DNA from: Rhodospirillaceae bacterium LM-1
GTDB taxonomy: Bacteria; Pseudomonadota; Alphaproteobacteria; Rhodospirillales; WMHbin7
Reading direction: 5' to 3'
DNA: 64,000 nucleotides
Assembly (NCBI GenBank): GCA_902725215.1
Contig: CACUVI010000012.1
Coordinates: 1-64,000, forward strand
Below the pieces are notes generated by a model. The model did not search any database. It was not told the DNA's origin and saw only the letters and a list, made by a program, of their open reading frames with translations. A program made the position numbers and the translations under genes. Shown one piece after another: positions 1 to 8,156 of this stretch; position 1 is the first letter of the stretch; the number at the start of each line of letters is the position of its first letter.

Positions 1-481
1 AGGTTTCGGAAATCTCGGCGCCCTCGTTGGCGACCAGGGTTTCCACGACAACAGCGCTTTTGGTTTCGACCAGGGCCTCGGAAACCGATTCGGACACTTT
101 GGGGCGGCTGGCGATGGCCAATTGATGCCCCGTGCCCTGGCTTTGCACGATCTCGATCAGGTCTTCGTCGGTCAGGATTTCCGAATATTTCAGCATCGGA
201 ACCGCTACCGTCTCGACGTCGTGGGCCAGTTTCAGGGCCACGTCGCGGGGAACTTCGGGGCTGCTTTTCAGATGCAGGGAAAGGGCGCGGCGCACGCGCT
301 CTTCGGCGTCATGCATCATGATGCGGAAAATGTCTTCCGCCAAGCGGCGCTCAGAATCGGTCAGGGTGCGGGCGTTGAAGCCTTCGGCCAGCTTGGCTGC
401 CGTATCGGCCCGCGCCTCGGCTGAGGGGTTGGCAAGCAGGCGCTGGACATCCGCCTCGGATAGGCCGCTTTTCACGCTCAT
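1..481 (-). CDS. DUF2336 domain protein (3' end outside window)
   Basis: The reading frame is open on the minus strand from an ATG at 481 to the window edge, giving about 160 residues without a stop. The N-terminus begins MSVKSGLSEADVQRLLANP, followed by alanine- and leucine-rich helical repeats containing 'RIMMHDAEERVRRALS' and 'VALKLAHDVETVAVP'. This pattern of paired helices is typical of DUF2336, a HEAT-like family common in alphaproteobacteria whose molecular role is not established. Only the N-terminal part is visible, so total length and any C-terminal domain are unknown. The gene is divergent from the isochorismatase-like gene; about 160 bp separate them. Confidence 0.75.
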   Translation of the reverse strand, partial: MSVKSGLSEADVQRLLANPSAEARADTAAKLAEGFNARTLTDSERRLAEDIFRIMMHDAEERVRRALSLHLKSSPEVPRDVALKLAHDVETVAVPMLKYSEILTDEDLIEIVQSQGTGHQLAIASRPKVSESVSEALVETKSAVVVETLVANEGAEISET

Positions 482-642
482 CTATTGTCTCGGCACGCTG
501 GAAACATCCATCTCATTCAGAATAAACGTCATTATGAGACTATACCTTTCGAATCGGGTTGACGCTACACTTCTTGCGGCGATGGCCCTTGAACCGGACA
601 ATGGGCTTATAACCTATGTGGTTAACTTTTCGGGGGGTTGCG

Positions 643-1185
643 ATGCTTCTAGACGCTTCACGCTCGTTTTTAGCGGTGATCGATATTCAAGAGCGGCTGC
701 TGCCGGTCATGGCGGAACCCCGCAAGGTGTTGTGGGGGGCCGCCATCTTGATGCGGGCCGCCAGCCGCCTGGGCATTCCCTTGATCGTCACCGAGCAATA
801 TCCCAAGGGGTTGGGGCCGACCCAGGCCGATCTTAGGCCCTTCATTCCCGACGGGGCCTTGTTCACCAAGATGCATTTCGCCAGCACGGGCGAAGCGGGA
901 TTCTTGGATCGCGTGGCCGCTTTTGGGCGGCCGCAGGCGGTTCTGGCGGGCATCGAGTCCCATATCTGCGTCACTCAGACCGCGCTGGGTCTTCGCGCTG
1001 CGGGCTATGACGTGTTCGTAGCCCTCGACGCCTGTTCGTCGCGCCAGCCCGCCAGCATCGAGACGGCAAGACAAAGACTTCAGAAGAACGGGGTGGATAT
1101 CGTGACCGTCGAAATGGTTCTGTTCGAATGGTTGGGCTGTGCGGGAACGCCCGAATTCAAGGAACTGTCCGCCCTGATCAAATAG
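643..1185 (+). CDS. Isochorismatase-family cysteine hydrolase
   Basis: A 180-residue single-domain protein of the isochorismatase/nicotinamidase-like fold. The Asp-Lys-Cys catalytic triad is visible: Asp14 in 'VIDIQERLL', Lys76 in 'LFTKMHFAS' and Cys109 in 'GIESHICVTQTAL', the last in the usual 'ESHxCV' setting. These enzymes hydrolyse small amides or vinyl ethers; the substrate cannot be read from the sequence, and the YcaC-like subgroup often has no known substrate. I chose the ATG at 643 rather than 616 because a G-run (632-637) sits at Shine-Dalgarno distance and homologues begin near this point. It lies 10 bp upstream of an alpha/beta hydrolase gene, so the two are probably cotranscribed. 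No signal peptide, so cytoplasmic. Confidence 0.85.
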   Translation: MLLDASRSFLAVIDIQERLLPVMAEPRKVLWGAAILMRAASRLGIPLIVTEQYPKGLGPTQADLRPFIPDGALFTKMHFASTGEAGFLDRVAAFGRPQAVLAGIESHICVTQTALGLRAAGYDVFVALDACSSRQPASIETARQRLQKNGVDIVTVEMVLFEWLGCAGTPEFKELSALIK

Positions 1186-1195
1186 GAGACGACCC

Positions 1196-1894
1196 ATGAC
1201 CCTGCCGGTCGTTCTGCTTCCCGGCCTGCTGTGCGACGGCGATCTGTTCGCCGCGGCGGTGGAAAGCCTGTCTGACCTTGCGCATTTCGAGGTGGCCGAT
1301 CTGACGCAAGACGACGCCATCAAGGCGATGGCCAGCCGGGTTTTGGCCTCTGCCCCGCCTAGATTCGCACTTCTGGGCCTGTCGATGGGTGGCTATGTGG
1401 CCCAGGAAATCATGCGTCAGGCGCCAGGAAGGGTCACGCGACTTGCCCTGCTCGATACCAGCTTTAAACCCGATACGGACGAAGCCAAGGAAAGAAGACT
1501 GGGTTTGATCGAATTGGCGCAGACCGGAAATTTCAAGGGTGTTACGCCCCGCCTGCTGCCCATGCTGGTCCATCCCGATCATTTGCAGCGTCCCGACGTG
1601 GCGGGAACCGTGCTGGCCATGGCCGAACGCGTGGGGATGGAGGCCTTCATTCGCCAGCAAAAGGCGATCATGGGGCGCGTCGATGGACGGGCCGATCTTG
1701 AGCGCATCTCGTGCCCAACGCTGGTTCTATGCGGTCGCCAGGACCAGTTGACCCCCTTGGAGATCCATCGCGAAATGGCTTCGCTGATTCCCGGCGCCAA
1801 GCTGGTCGTGGTGGAGAAAAGCAGGCATCTGCCGCCCTTGGAGCAACCGGTCGCGATCAGCGCCGTTTTGCGTTATTGGCTGGCTTCACCTTGA
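1196..1894 (+). CDS. Alpha/beta-fold hydrolase
   Basis: A 232-residue alpha/beta hydrolase. The oxyanion/N-terminal segment 'VVLLPGLLCDGDLF' is followed by the nucleophile elbow 'LGLSMGGYVA' with Ser63. A likely acid is the Asp in 'LCGRQDQLTP' and the catalytic His lies in 'EKSRHLPPLEQP' near the C-terminus. The family includes esterases, haloperoxidase-like and carbon-carbon hydrolases; the substrate is not deducible. A good ribosome site (aataggagacgaccc) precedes the ATG. Its 3' end overlaps the convergent gene at 1857 by 38 bp. Cytoplasmic, as no signal peptide is seen. Confidence 0.8.
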   Translation: MTLPVVLLPGLLCDGDLFAAAVESLSDLAHFEVADLTQDDAIKAMASRVLASAPPRFALLGLSMGGYVAQEIMRQAPGRVTRLALLDTSFKPDTDEAKERRLGLIELAQTGNFKGVTPRLLPMLVHPDHLQRPDVAGTVLAMAERVGMEAFIRQQKAIMGRVDGRADLERISCPTLVLCGRQDQLTPLEIHREMASLIPGAKLVVVEKSRHLPPLEQPVAISAVLRYWLASP

Positions 1895-3047
1895 CGGCAG
1901 GCGCGGGAGAGCCGATGACTTGGCGAGTCGAGGCATAAGCGACGCGCATCGCCACCAGCAGCAATAGCAGCAGGAAGACAGGCAGGGCGATGACCAGCAG
2001 AAGCTGGTGATCCAACTCCTCGATTGGCGGCGTCCAGGTCAGCGGCTGGGCGCCCGGAACCGGCGTTCCTTGCGGGGCCAAAGCCGGAGGCGAAGAGAAT
2101 CGCTGACTGTAGGTATAGATCACCCCTTCGCGAATTTCCGCCTGCGCCAGCACCGGATCGGCGCCAGCCAGCCCTTGACGGCTGGAAAGAACCAGACCTT
2201 CCGATGGCACCAACGTCGCCAGCCACAAATTGCGCACCCGGCCGGGGCATTGCGAAGCGACCACCGAGACTGAACGGCGCAGAAGGCTTTTGAAACGTTC
2301 GCCGCCGATGTCGGTGGCCAGTGCTACGGCCATGATGCCGTGCGCGGCGCAGGGCACCACGCGGCCCTGATCGTCGGCCTTGCCGACGCTGAAGACTTCG
2401 CTTTCCTCGTTTAGGCTAGCACCCATCCAAGACAGGACCGAACGATCAGGCAAGCCGACCGCCAGCTTGGCGCTTCCACTTTCGATGGCGTCGCCCAAGG
2501 GAACTCCGCCGATAAAGTTGGCCTCGTAATCGAACAAGGGGACCCACTTGCCCTGGAGGTCCTGATTTTCAACCTTCAAACGTCCCTTGCCATCGGCCCG
2601 GCCCTGGCGGCAAGAGCCTTCATAGGCAAAACGGTATTTCGCCCAGGCTTGGTCGCGCTTCATGCCGATCCACACCCAGCAGGGACCCGCATCGACCCAG
2701 CGGGCGGCGTCTTCCTCGGGATTCATGGCCTGCGCCGCCTTCAGAACGGCCAAGACGGGTTTTCTAAAATCCGCATCCGCCATCGGCGGCGGGCCGGGGG
2801 GCACAAAGGCCGGAATGACCCTGGTTTCTACATTCGTGCGCGGGGCTGGCGTGGGCTGGGGGGGCGAGGCTTTTTGCGGGGCGGCGGCGGGCGGTTTTGC
2901 CGCCGGGGGCTGCAAGACGTTCTTTTCGCTGGTCGCGGCTGACGGCGGCGATGGCTTGGTTTGGGCTTGCGACAAACCGGGGGCAAGCGAAACCCCCAGG
3001 ACGACAAGACTGCCAGCCAGCAAACGAAACACCGAACTCACGACCAC
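1857..3047 (-). CDS. Exported, membrane-anchored protein of unknown function
   Basis: A 396-residue protein that I cannot assign to a family. It starts with a signal-peptide-like segment (hydrophobic stretch 'LLAGSLVVLGVSLAPGLSQA'), followed by a proline/alanine-rich linker of about 60 residues, a mixed globular region with two cysteine-bearing motifs ('DAGPCWVWIGMKRDQAW', 'YEGSCRQGRADGKGRLKVE') and a C-terminal transmembrane helix ('LLLVIALPVFLLLLLLVAM') with a short basic tail. The 'GRADGKGRLKVE' stretch vaguely recalls MORN-like repeats. The GTG at 3047 is preferred because AAGGGGG lies 6 bases upstream; an earlier GTG at 3086 overlaps the stop of the preceding 66-residue ORF (GTGA) and would allow coupled translation instead. 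The 3' end overlaps the convergent hydrolase gene. Confidence 0.6.
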   Translation of the reverse strand: MVVSSVFRLLAGSLVVLGVSLAPGLSQAQTKPSPPSAATSEKNVLQPPAAKPPAAAPQKASPPQPTPAPRTNVETRVIPAFVPPGPPPMADADFRKPVLAVLKAAQAMNPEEDAARWVDAGPCWVWIGMKRDQAWAKYRFAYEGSCRQGRADGKGRLKVENQDLQGKWVPLFDYEANFIGGVPLGDAIESGSAKLAVGLPDRSVLSWMGASLNEESEVFSVGKADDQGRVVPCAAHGIMAVALATDIGGERFKSLLRRSVSVVASQCPGRVRNLWLATLVPSEGLVLSSRQGLAGADPVLAQAEIREGVIYTYSQRFSSPPALAPQGTPVPGAQPLTWTPPIEELDHQLLLVIALPVFLLLLLLVAMRVAYASTRQVIGSPAPAVKVKPANNAKRR

Positions 3048-3082
3048 TTTCTTCCCCCTTGGATGATCGGGACCCGACCAAA

Positions 3083-3283
3083 TCACCCGAAACGCGACAG
3101 CCTGTGCTGGCGGGTAATTTCATCCAGCATGCCGAAGACCGAAACTCCGGCGTAATAGTGATCCAGGAGCGTCTTTCCTTCAACGCCCAAATCGCGGATC
3201 GACCGGCCAAAACCTTCTTTCAGCCGGGTCTCGAGGTCGCCTTGCCAGTTTGTGAACTCGGAATCGAAGAGTGGATAGCCCAT
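3083..3283 (-). CDS. Small conserved-type protein, 66 residues, unknown function
   Basis: A short ORF starting MGYPLFDSEFTNWQGDLE with a clear ribosome-binding site (acaggaggctgtc) ahead of the ATG. It has no signal peptide or transmembrane helix and is charged and helical. Its stop codon overlaps the first possible GTG of the downstream exported protein, so the two are probably translated together. I do not recognise the family. The strong Shine-Dalgarno and the tight junction are the reasons for calling it a real gene. Confidence 0.55.
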   Translation of the reverse strand: MGYPLFDSEFTNWQGDLETRLKEGFGRSIRDLGVEGKTLLDHYYAGVSVFGMLDEITRQHRLSRFG

Positions 3284-3325
3284 GACAGCCTCCTGTCTTG
3301 CCGGTCTTGGACGGCCTTCTTGGGG

Positions 3326-3347
3326 AAAAAGGCTTGTCCAGGCCTTT
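3326..3347 (-). terminator. Probable rho-independent terminator of the lipoprotein gene
   Basis: On the minus strand a 6-bp stem AAAGGC / GCCTTT (3347-3342 and 3333-3328) with an 8-base loop runs into a T-tract (3330-3326). It lies 30 bp past the stop of the 3378-3941 gene and before the 66-residue ORF. The stem is short, so it may be leaky. Confidence 0.45.
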
Positions 3348-3377
3348 GAGAACAGGAAGGCGCATCGGGCGTGCCAG

Positions 3378-3941
3378 TCAGTCGGACTGAACGTCGAGAA
3401 CCGGGGTGGGGGTTAGCGCGCGCATCAGGTTTCTTGCCCACAGCCTGAATGGGGCCGAAAACGGGTCGGAAATTTCGCCCAGCTGTCCTGCCGCCTCTGA
3501 ATAGGCGCGGTTTTGGATGCAAAAGGCCGCCTTGACTCGTACAGGCTGCGCCCTGGGCGAGAGGGCAAGATTTGCCGCGTCTCGGCACAAATCGTCCCCC
3601 GTTGCCGTGACGGGGGCGGCAAAGGCCACAACAAAGCGATAGCCGGTGCGGGCGCTGCGGGAATTCGTGGAAAATCGCAGGTCGGGGCCATAAGCGACCC
3701 CGCCCGCAAAGCCCTGGACCAAGCCTTGGGCCAGCGCCTGCGGCGAGGAGGAAAAGGGATTGCCGACGATCTCGACTTGGGCTTCGCCTTCAGGGGCCGC
3801 GTAGCGCAAATAGGAATCGAGGTCGTCCACGGCTTGGAAGGGGGCGTAGACCGTGCCGCCGCCACAGGCGGCCAGAAGAAGCGGCAACAAGACCAACTTT
3901 CCTGGCCCGACTGCGAAAGATGACGCTATGATCCGTCTCAT
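3378..3941 (-). CDS. Lipoprotein of unknown function
   Basis: A 187-residue protein with a type II signal sequence: MRRIIASSFAVGPGKLVLLP then the lipobox L-L-A-A-C with Cys26, followed by GGG. This predicts a lipid-anchored periplasmic or outer-membrane protein. The mature part has no motif I recognise; it contains 'VEIVGNPFSSSPQALAQG', 'GYRFVVAFAAPV' and ends near 'PVLDVQSD', and resembles uncharacterised alphaproteobacterial lipoproteins. The ATG at 3941 has AAGGGAG 8 bases upstream and gives the clean lipobox; longer forms would bury it. Its 5' end overlaps the start of the divergent bluB gene. Confidence 0.65.
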   Translation of the reverse strand: MRRIIASSFAVGPGKLVLLPLLLAACGGGTVYAPFQAVDDLDSYLRYAAPEGEAQVEIVGNPFSSSPQALAQGLVQGFAGGVAYGPDLRFSTNSRSARTGYRFVVAFAAPVTATGDDLCRDAANLALSPRAQPVRVKAAFCIQNRAYSEAAGQLGEISDPFSAPFRLWARNLMRALTPTPVLDVQSD

Positions 3942-4650
3942 GACCGATGCTCCCTTTACGTTCGACGAGGCCGCCCGCCAAGGGCTGTACCACGCCATCT
4001 TCACAAGGCGCGACGTGCGCGCCCAGTTCAAGCCCGATCCGGTGCCCGACGAGATTCTGGCCCGGCTGCTCATGGCGGCCCATCATGCGCCTTCCGTCGG
4101 ATATATGCAGCCCTGGAGCTTTCTGCTGGTGCAGGATGCGGCCCTGAGAAACAGGGTGAAGGCCCTGTTCGATCAGGCCAATGCCGAAGCAAGGGCCATG
4201 TTCGACGACGAGAAGGGGGCGGCTTATGCCCGTTTGAAGCTGGAAGGCATTGTCGAATCTCCGGTCAATCTGTGCGTCACCTGCGATCCCGACCGAGCGG
4301 GCAAGGTGGTGATCGGGCGCACCCATATCCCCGTGATGGACGAATACAGCACGGTCTGCGCCGTGATGAATCTGTGGCTGGCCGCCCGAGCCGAGGGCTT
4401 GGGCGTGGGCTGGGTGTCGATTCTCGATCCCGAGGCATTGAAGGAAACGCTGGGAATCCCTGAGCGCGTCGTGCCCGTCGCCTATCTATGCATCGGCTAT
4501 GTCACGCATTTCCTGGACAAGCCAGAACTGGAATTGGCGGGCTGGCGGCAACGCTTGCCGCTGGAAAGCCTAGTGCATCAGGACCGGTGGGGGAATGACG
4601 CGCCTGTCGATCTGACGCCGTTCCTCAAGGCGGAACCGGACGGACACTAA
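3928..4650 (+). CDS. bluB: 5,6-dimethylbenzimidazole synthase BluB
   Basis: BluB uses reduced FMN and oxygen to cleave FMN into 5,6-dimethylbenzimidazole, the lower ligand of cobalamin. The 240-residue product is a nitroreductase-fold protein with the typical BluB blocks: 'FTRRDVRAQFKPDPVPDE' near the N-terminus, 'HHAPSVGYMQPW' (FMN phosphate/lid region), 'YSTVCAVMNLWLAARAEGLG' and 'VGWVSILDPE'. These separate it from generic nitroreductases. Start may be ATG 3928 or ATG 3940 (MTDAPF); neither has a strong ribosome site, and both overlap the 5' end of the divergent lipoprotein gene. The stop overlaps the convergent parE stop by a few bases. It fits the B12-dependent reductase NrdJ encoded later in the window. 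Confidence 0.9.
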   Translation: MIRLMTDAPFTFDEAARQGLYHAIFTRRDVRAQFKPDPVPDEILARLLMAAHHAPSVGYMQPWSFLLVQDAALRNRVKALFDQANAEARAMFDDEKGAAYARLKLEGIVESPVNLCVTCDPDRAGKVVIGRTHIPVMDEYSTVCAVMNLWLAARAEGLGVGWVSILDPEALKETLGIPERVVPVAYLCIGYVTHFLDKPELELAGWRQRLPLESLVHQDRWGNDAPVDLTPFLKAEPDGH

Positions 4651-6638
4651 ACATCCAGCTCCTGAACAAACTTGGCGCGTTCCTGGATGAACTGGAAGCG
4701 CAACTCCGGGCGCTTGCCCATCAAAGTATCGACCATACGCGCCACTTCCTTGGCCTCCTCGATGTCTTCCTCGTTGCGGCCATGCGCCAAACGCACGCGC
4801 AACAAGGTGCGTCCCTTGCGGTTCATGGTGGTTTCCTTCAACTGCATGGGCGGCATTTCGCCCAGGCCCTTGAAGCGGCTGATCTCGACCTTGCCTTTGC
4901 CCTTGAACTCCTTGGCCAGTAGTTCTTCCTTATGGGCGTCGTCGCGGGCATAGGCGCTTAGCTTGCCCGCCATCAAGCGGTACAGCGGCGGCAGGGCCAG
5001 ATACAGATGCCCATTCTCGATCAGTTTGGGCATTTCCTGATAGAAGAAGGTCATGAGCAGCGAGGCGATATGCGCGCCATCGACATCGGCGTCGGTCATG
5101 ATGACCACTTTCTCGTAGCGCAATTTTTCGTCGTCGTAATTGGCGCGCGTGCCGCAACCCAGCGCCTCGATCAAATCCTTCAGTTCCTGATTGCCGTGCA
5201 GTTTCTCAGCCGTGGCGCTGGCGACGTTCAATATCTTGCCGCGCAAAGGCAGTACGGCTTGGGTTTCTCGCTCGCGGGCCTGCTTGGCCGAGCCACCGGC
5301 CGAATCGCCCTCGACCAGAAACAGTTCCGTGCCGCCAGCCGTGGTGCGCGTGCAGTCGGCCAGCTTGCCGGGCAGACGCAAGCGGCGCGTTGCCGATTGG
5401 CGCTTGGTTTCCTTAGCCTGCTTTTTACGGGCGCGCTCGTCGGCCTTCTCGATGCATTTTTCCAAAAGCAGGCGGGCGGCTTGTGGGTCCGAGGTCAGCC
5501 AATGGTCGAAATGGTCTTTGATGGCCGTATCGACCAGACGCGCTGCTTCGGCGGTGGCCAGCTTTTCCTTGGTCTGGCCCTGGAATTGCGGGTCGCGGAT
5601 GAACAGCGACAACACGGCGGTAGCGCCGCTGACCACGTCTTCGGCGGTGATCTGCGAGGCCTTCTTGTTGCCCACCATCTCGCCATAAGCGCGCAAGCTG
5701 CGCCCCAGGGCCGAGCGCAATCCCTGTTCATGCGTGCCGCCTTCCGGCGTGGGCACGGTATTGCAGTAGGAGTTGAGAAAGCCTTCCTCATCGGCAGGCC
5801 AGGCAACGGCCCATTCCACTTGGCCCATATCGTCGGCCAAGGGGGCTTGACCGGCAAAGAGGGCGGGCACCACCAGCGCCTTGCCCGCCAGCGCCGCCGA
5901 CAGGAAATCGCTTAAGCCGCCGGGGAAATGCAAGGTGTCCTTGGCGGGCGTGCTTTCGCCGTCGCGGATCAAGGCGGGATCGCAAGACCAGCGGATTTCG
6001 ATGCCGCGGAACAGATAGGCCTTCGAGCGCGCCATGCGGTACATGGTGGCTGGCTTGAAATGCGCCCGGGGTCCGAAAATCTCGGGATCGGGATGGAAGC
6101 GCACCTGCGTTCCGCGCCGATTGTTGACGGGACCTAGGGATTCCAGCTTGCCTTGGCTTTTGCCCCGAGCGAAGGACTGGCGATAGAGTTTTTTGTCCCT
6201 AGCCACCTCGACGACCAGTGAGTCGGACAGCGCATTGACCACCGATACGCCCACGCCATGCAGGCCGCCCGAAACTTTGTAAGCGTCCGAGCCGAATTTG
6301 CCGCCCGAATGCAGCGTGGTCAGAATTACTTCCAGCGCCGACTGTTTGGGAAATTTGGGGTGGGGATCGATGGGGATGCCGCGCCCGTTGTCGCGCACGG
6401 TGACAAAGCCGTCGGCCTCCAGCGCCAGATCGATCCAGGTGGCGTGGCCCGCCAGGGCCTCGTCCATGGCGTTGTCCAGCACTTCGGCGACCAGATGGTG
6501 AAGGGCGCGCTCATCGGTGCCGCCGATATACATGCCAGGACGGCGCCGGACGGGTTCCAGCCCCTCCAGAACCTCAATATCCTTGGCGGTATAGGCATTG
6601 CCCCCCTTGGGGGCCAAATTTTGGAATAGATCAGACAT
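4647..6638 (-). CDS. parE: DNA topoisomerase IV subunit B (ParE)
   Basis: ATPase subunit of topoisomerase IV, which with ParC decatenates daughter chromosomes. The 663-residue length suits ParE rather than the longer GyrB. In order: GHKL ATP-binding domain ('EVLDNAMDEALAGHA', 'RDNGRGIPIDPHPK', 'GLHGVGVSVVNALS'), transducer domain, and the TOPRIM domain with 'LFLVEGDSAGGSAKQ' and the metal-binding 'IMTDADVDGAHI'. It ends at the usual 'FIQERAKFVQELDV'. The start MSDLFQN matches ParE N-termini. The gene stands alone, with bluB converging on its 3' end and a thioesterase gene divergent from its 5' end. Confidence 0.95.
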   Translation of the reverse strand: MSDLFQNLAPKGGNAYTAKDIEVLEGLEPVRRRPGMYIGGTDERALHHLVAEVLDNAMDEALAGHATWIDLALEADGFVTVRDNGRGIPIDPHPKFPKQSALEVILTTLHSGGKFGSDAYKVSGGLHGVGVSVVNALSDSLVVEVARDKKLYRQSFARGKSQGKLESLGPVNNRRGTQVRFHPDPEIFGPRAHFKPATMYRMARSKAYLFRGIEIRWSCDPALIRDGESTPAKDTLHFPGGLSDFLSAALAGKALVVPALFAGQAPLADDMGQVEWAVAWPADEEGFLNSYCNTVPTPEGGTHEQGLRSALGRSLRAYGEMVGNKKASQITAEDVVSGATAVLSLFIRDPQFQGQTKEKLATAEAARLVDTAIKDHFDHWLTSDPQAARLLLEKCIEKADERARKKQAKETKRQSATRRLRLPGKLADCTRTTAGGTELFLVEGDSAGGSAKQARERETQAVLPLRGKILNVASATAEKLHGNQELKDLIEALGCGTRANYDDEKLRYEKVVIMTDADVDGAHIASLLMTFFYQEMPKLIENGHLYLALPPLYRLMAGKLSAYARDDAHKEELLAKEFKGKGKVEISRFKGLGEMPPMQLKETTMNRKGRTLLRVRLAHGRNEEDIEEAKEVARMVDTLMGKRPELRFQFIQERAKFVQELDV

Positions 6639-6745
6639 GGCGGCGGATTATAGGAATCAAGCGATAGCACTTCAAGGATATCTCGTGGTACCCTTGAAAA
6701 TACTAACAACATCTTGTGGGCCAACAACTTTTTGTGGGTAAGTCG

Positions 6746-7153
6746 ATGAGCGACCGGAATCCTGGCGATCTTCACTGCGGCATGCCGCGTTGCGACATCT
6801 GGATGCGGGCCATCGCCATGCCTGCCGACACCAATCCGCACGGCCAGATTTTCGGCGGCTGGCTGATGAGCCAGATGGATTTGGCTGGCGGCACCTGCGC
6901 CAATCGCCGGGCCAAGGGCACGGTTTCCACGGTGGCGGTCGATTCCATGACCTTTCACCAGCCTGTTTTCGTGGGCGATCAACTAACCTGCTATTGCGAC
7001 ATCTTGAAGGTGGGGCGCACCTCGATCGGTGTGCGGGTCGAAGCCTGGGTGCGCCGCTTCAACAGCGACGAGGTGGTGAAGGTCACCGAAGGCGTTTATA
7101 CCTATGTCGCCATCGACGAAAACCGCAGGCCGCGACCGGTGCCGTCGGAATAG
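6746..7153 (+). CDS. Acyl-CoA thioesterase, YciA-like hotdog fold
   Basis: A 135-residue hotdog-fold thioesterase that should hydrolyse acyl-CoA to free acid and CoA. The YciA/BACH pattern is clear: 'AMPADTNPHGQIFGGWLMSQMDLAGG' split over positions 20-45 contains the catalytic Asn-Pro-x-Gly and the acidic residue in 'MDLAG', followed by 'VDSMTFHQPVFVGDQL' and 'VTEGVYTYVAID'. ATG 6746 (MSDRNPGD) is chosen over the upstream GTG at 6716 because the extra residues have no family counterpart. It is transcribed divergently from parE. Chain-length preference is not predictable. Confidence 0.85.
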   Translation: MSDRNPGDLHCGMPRCDIWMRAIAMPADTNPHGQIFGGWLMSQMDLAGGTCANRRAKGTVSTVAVDSMTFHQPVFVGDQLTCYCDILKVGRTSIGVRVEAWVRRFNSDEVVKVTEGVYTYVAIDENRRPRPVPSE

Positions 7154-7252
7154 AGGGCGGGACGGATCTGAATATAATCCTTGACGCGGCGTCCGCATTG
7201 CGATAGTTAATCACCATTACCGCCCTTATTGCGCCCGGAAAGGATCGCCGTC

Positions 7253-7903
7253 ATGACGGAAGGCTTAGGCTTTCATGCGTTCTGGCGGGCGTCAGTACTA
7301 TGTCTGCTGTCGGCAATCTTGGCGCTGATGGGTGGCGCGGCCAGGGCGGAAGGCGACGAGCCTCCGAAGCTGACCAAGGCTGAGAAGGCCTATATCCAGC
7401 GCATGATCGAACATGGGAAAGAGGAAAAGCAATATCCGGACAAGCGCTGGATGTATCAGGGCTGCCGCCTCAACATGCATGGCACTTGGTATCCGTTTGA
7501 TCGCTTCAGTGAAAGCTGGCTGGGCCGGATGGTCATCACGGGCGACAGCATTATCTTCGAGAAGGTTGGCGAAATCCCATACGTGGTCGTGAAAAGCGAG
7601 TATGGACCCGAGGTTCCGCCCGGCGGCGCATTGCCGAGGCGCGAGCGGCATATATTTGAACTGAGTAAGAGCGTGTACACAGGCTCAGTTAGAAAACAAA
7701 AGGACAGATACCTAGTCATAGCTCATCCGCCGTGGAGCAATAGCAAGAAGAAACCGGAACATTGGATATGGCGATGCGTACCAGATGTGGCTCTTTGCCC
7801 AGACATAACAACTGCTTTGAATCTATTCGATGACAAAGGCAGTTTTGATGAGGCCTCGTCAGGATGTCCTGGCTTTAACTTTACCCCTTACACAGACGAC
7901 TGA
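7253..7903 (+). CDS. Exported protein of unknown function, related to the 8015-8707 product
   Basis: A 216-residue protein with an N-terminal signal peptide (hydrophobic 'VLCLLSAILALMGGAARA', cleavage after ARA plausible), so probably periplasmic. The mature part has no domain I recognise. Residue blocks 'HGTWYPFDRFSES', 'GEIPYVVVKSEYG', 'IAHPPWSNSKKKPEHW' and 'CPGFNFTPYTDD' line up in order with blocks of the convergent neighbour at 8015-8707 (WYP, YxVV, HxPS, CGFNFSP), suggesting distant paralogues. ATG 7253 has AAGGA at good distance. The second half is AT-richer than the surrounding chromosome. A strong terminator follows. Confidence 0.6.
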   Translation: MTEGLGFHAFWRASVLCLLSAILALMGGAARAEGDEPPKLTKAEKAYIQRMIEHGKEEKQYPDKRWMYQGCRLNMHGTWYPFDRFSESWLGRMVITGDSIIFEKVGEIPYVVVKSEYGPEVPPGGALPRRERHIFELSKSVYTGSVRKQKDRYLVIAHPPWSNSKKKPEHWIWRCVPDVALCPDITTALNLFDDKGSFDEASSGCPGFNFTPYTDD

Positions 7904-7907
7904 AGTT

Positions 7908-7935
7908 CCGTTGCCCTGAAAAGTCGGGGCAACGG
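7908..7935 (+). terminator. Hairpin just after the 7253 gene
   Basis: CCGTTGCCC (7908-7916) pairs perfectly with GGGCAACGG (7927-7935) over a 10-base loop. There is no T-run behind it, so it is more likely an RNA-stabilising or pause hairpin acting together with the true terminator 7 bp downstream. Confidence 0.4.
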
Positions 7936-7941
7936 TTACCC

Positions 7942-7970
7942 AAGGCGGCGCATGGTGCGCCGCCTTTTTT
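7942..7970 (+). terminator. Rho-independent terminator
   Basis: An 11-bp perfect stem, AAGGCGGCGCA (7942-7952) with TGCGCCGCCTT (7956-7966), has a TGG loop and is followed at once by T's to 7970. It ends transcription of the exported-protein gene. Confidence 0.85.
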
Positions 7971-7991
7971 ATTGACAAAAGGAGAAGGAAG

Positions 7992-8156
7992 ATGAGCGAG
8001 GAACTGAGAAAGCGTTATCGATCTTTTATCGGCGGACGCGTTGGCTTGAAATCGCGACCGGCGCTTTGGTACTTGAGAATCGAGGTCACATTAGAACCAA
8101 GGGGATATTCCGGACTGGCTTTTGCTTCGGGCAGATTGGGGTTGCAGGGCTTGTAG
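7992..8156 (+). other. Orphan ORF start with strong Shine-Dalgarno, possible gene remnant
   Basis: Directly behind the terminator the sequence aaaggagaaggaag precedes an ATG at 7992 that opens MSEELRKRYRSFIGGR. The frame stays open for 54 codons to a TAG at 8154, but from about 8015 it runs antisense to the exported-protein gene, and its later residues look like antisense translation. The most likely reading is the leftover 5' end of a gene cut off when the neighbouring accessory genes arrived; a genuine 54-residue protein is possible but less likely. Confidence 0.3.

Noticed and set aside
5007-5915. 302-codon plus-strand ORF
   Set aside because: Antisense to parE; no family resemblance.
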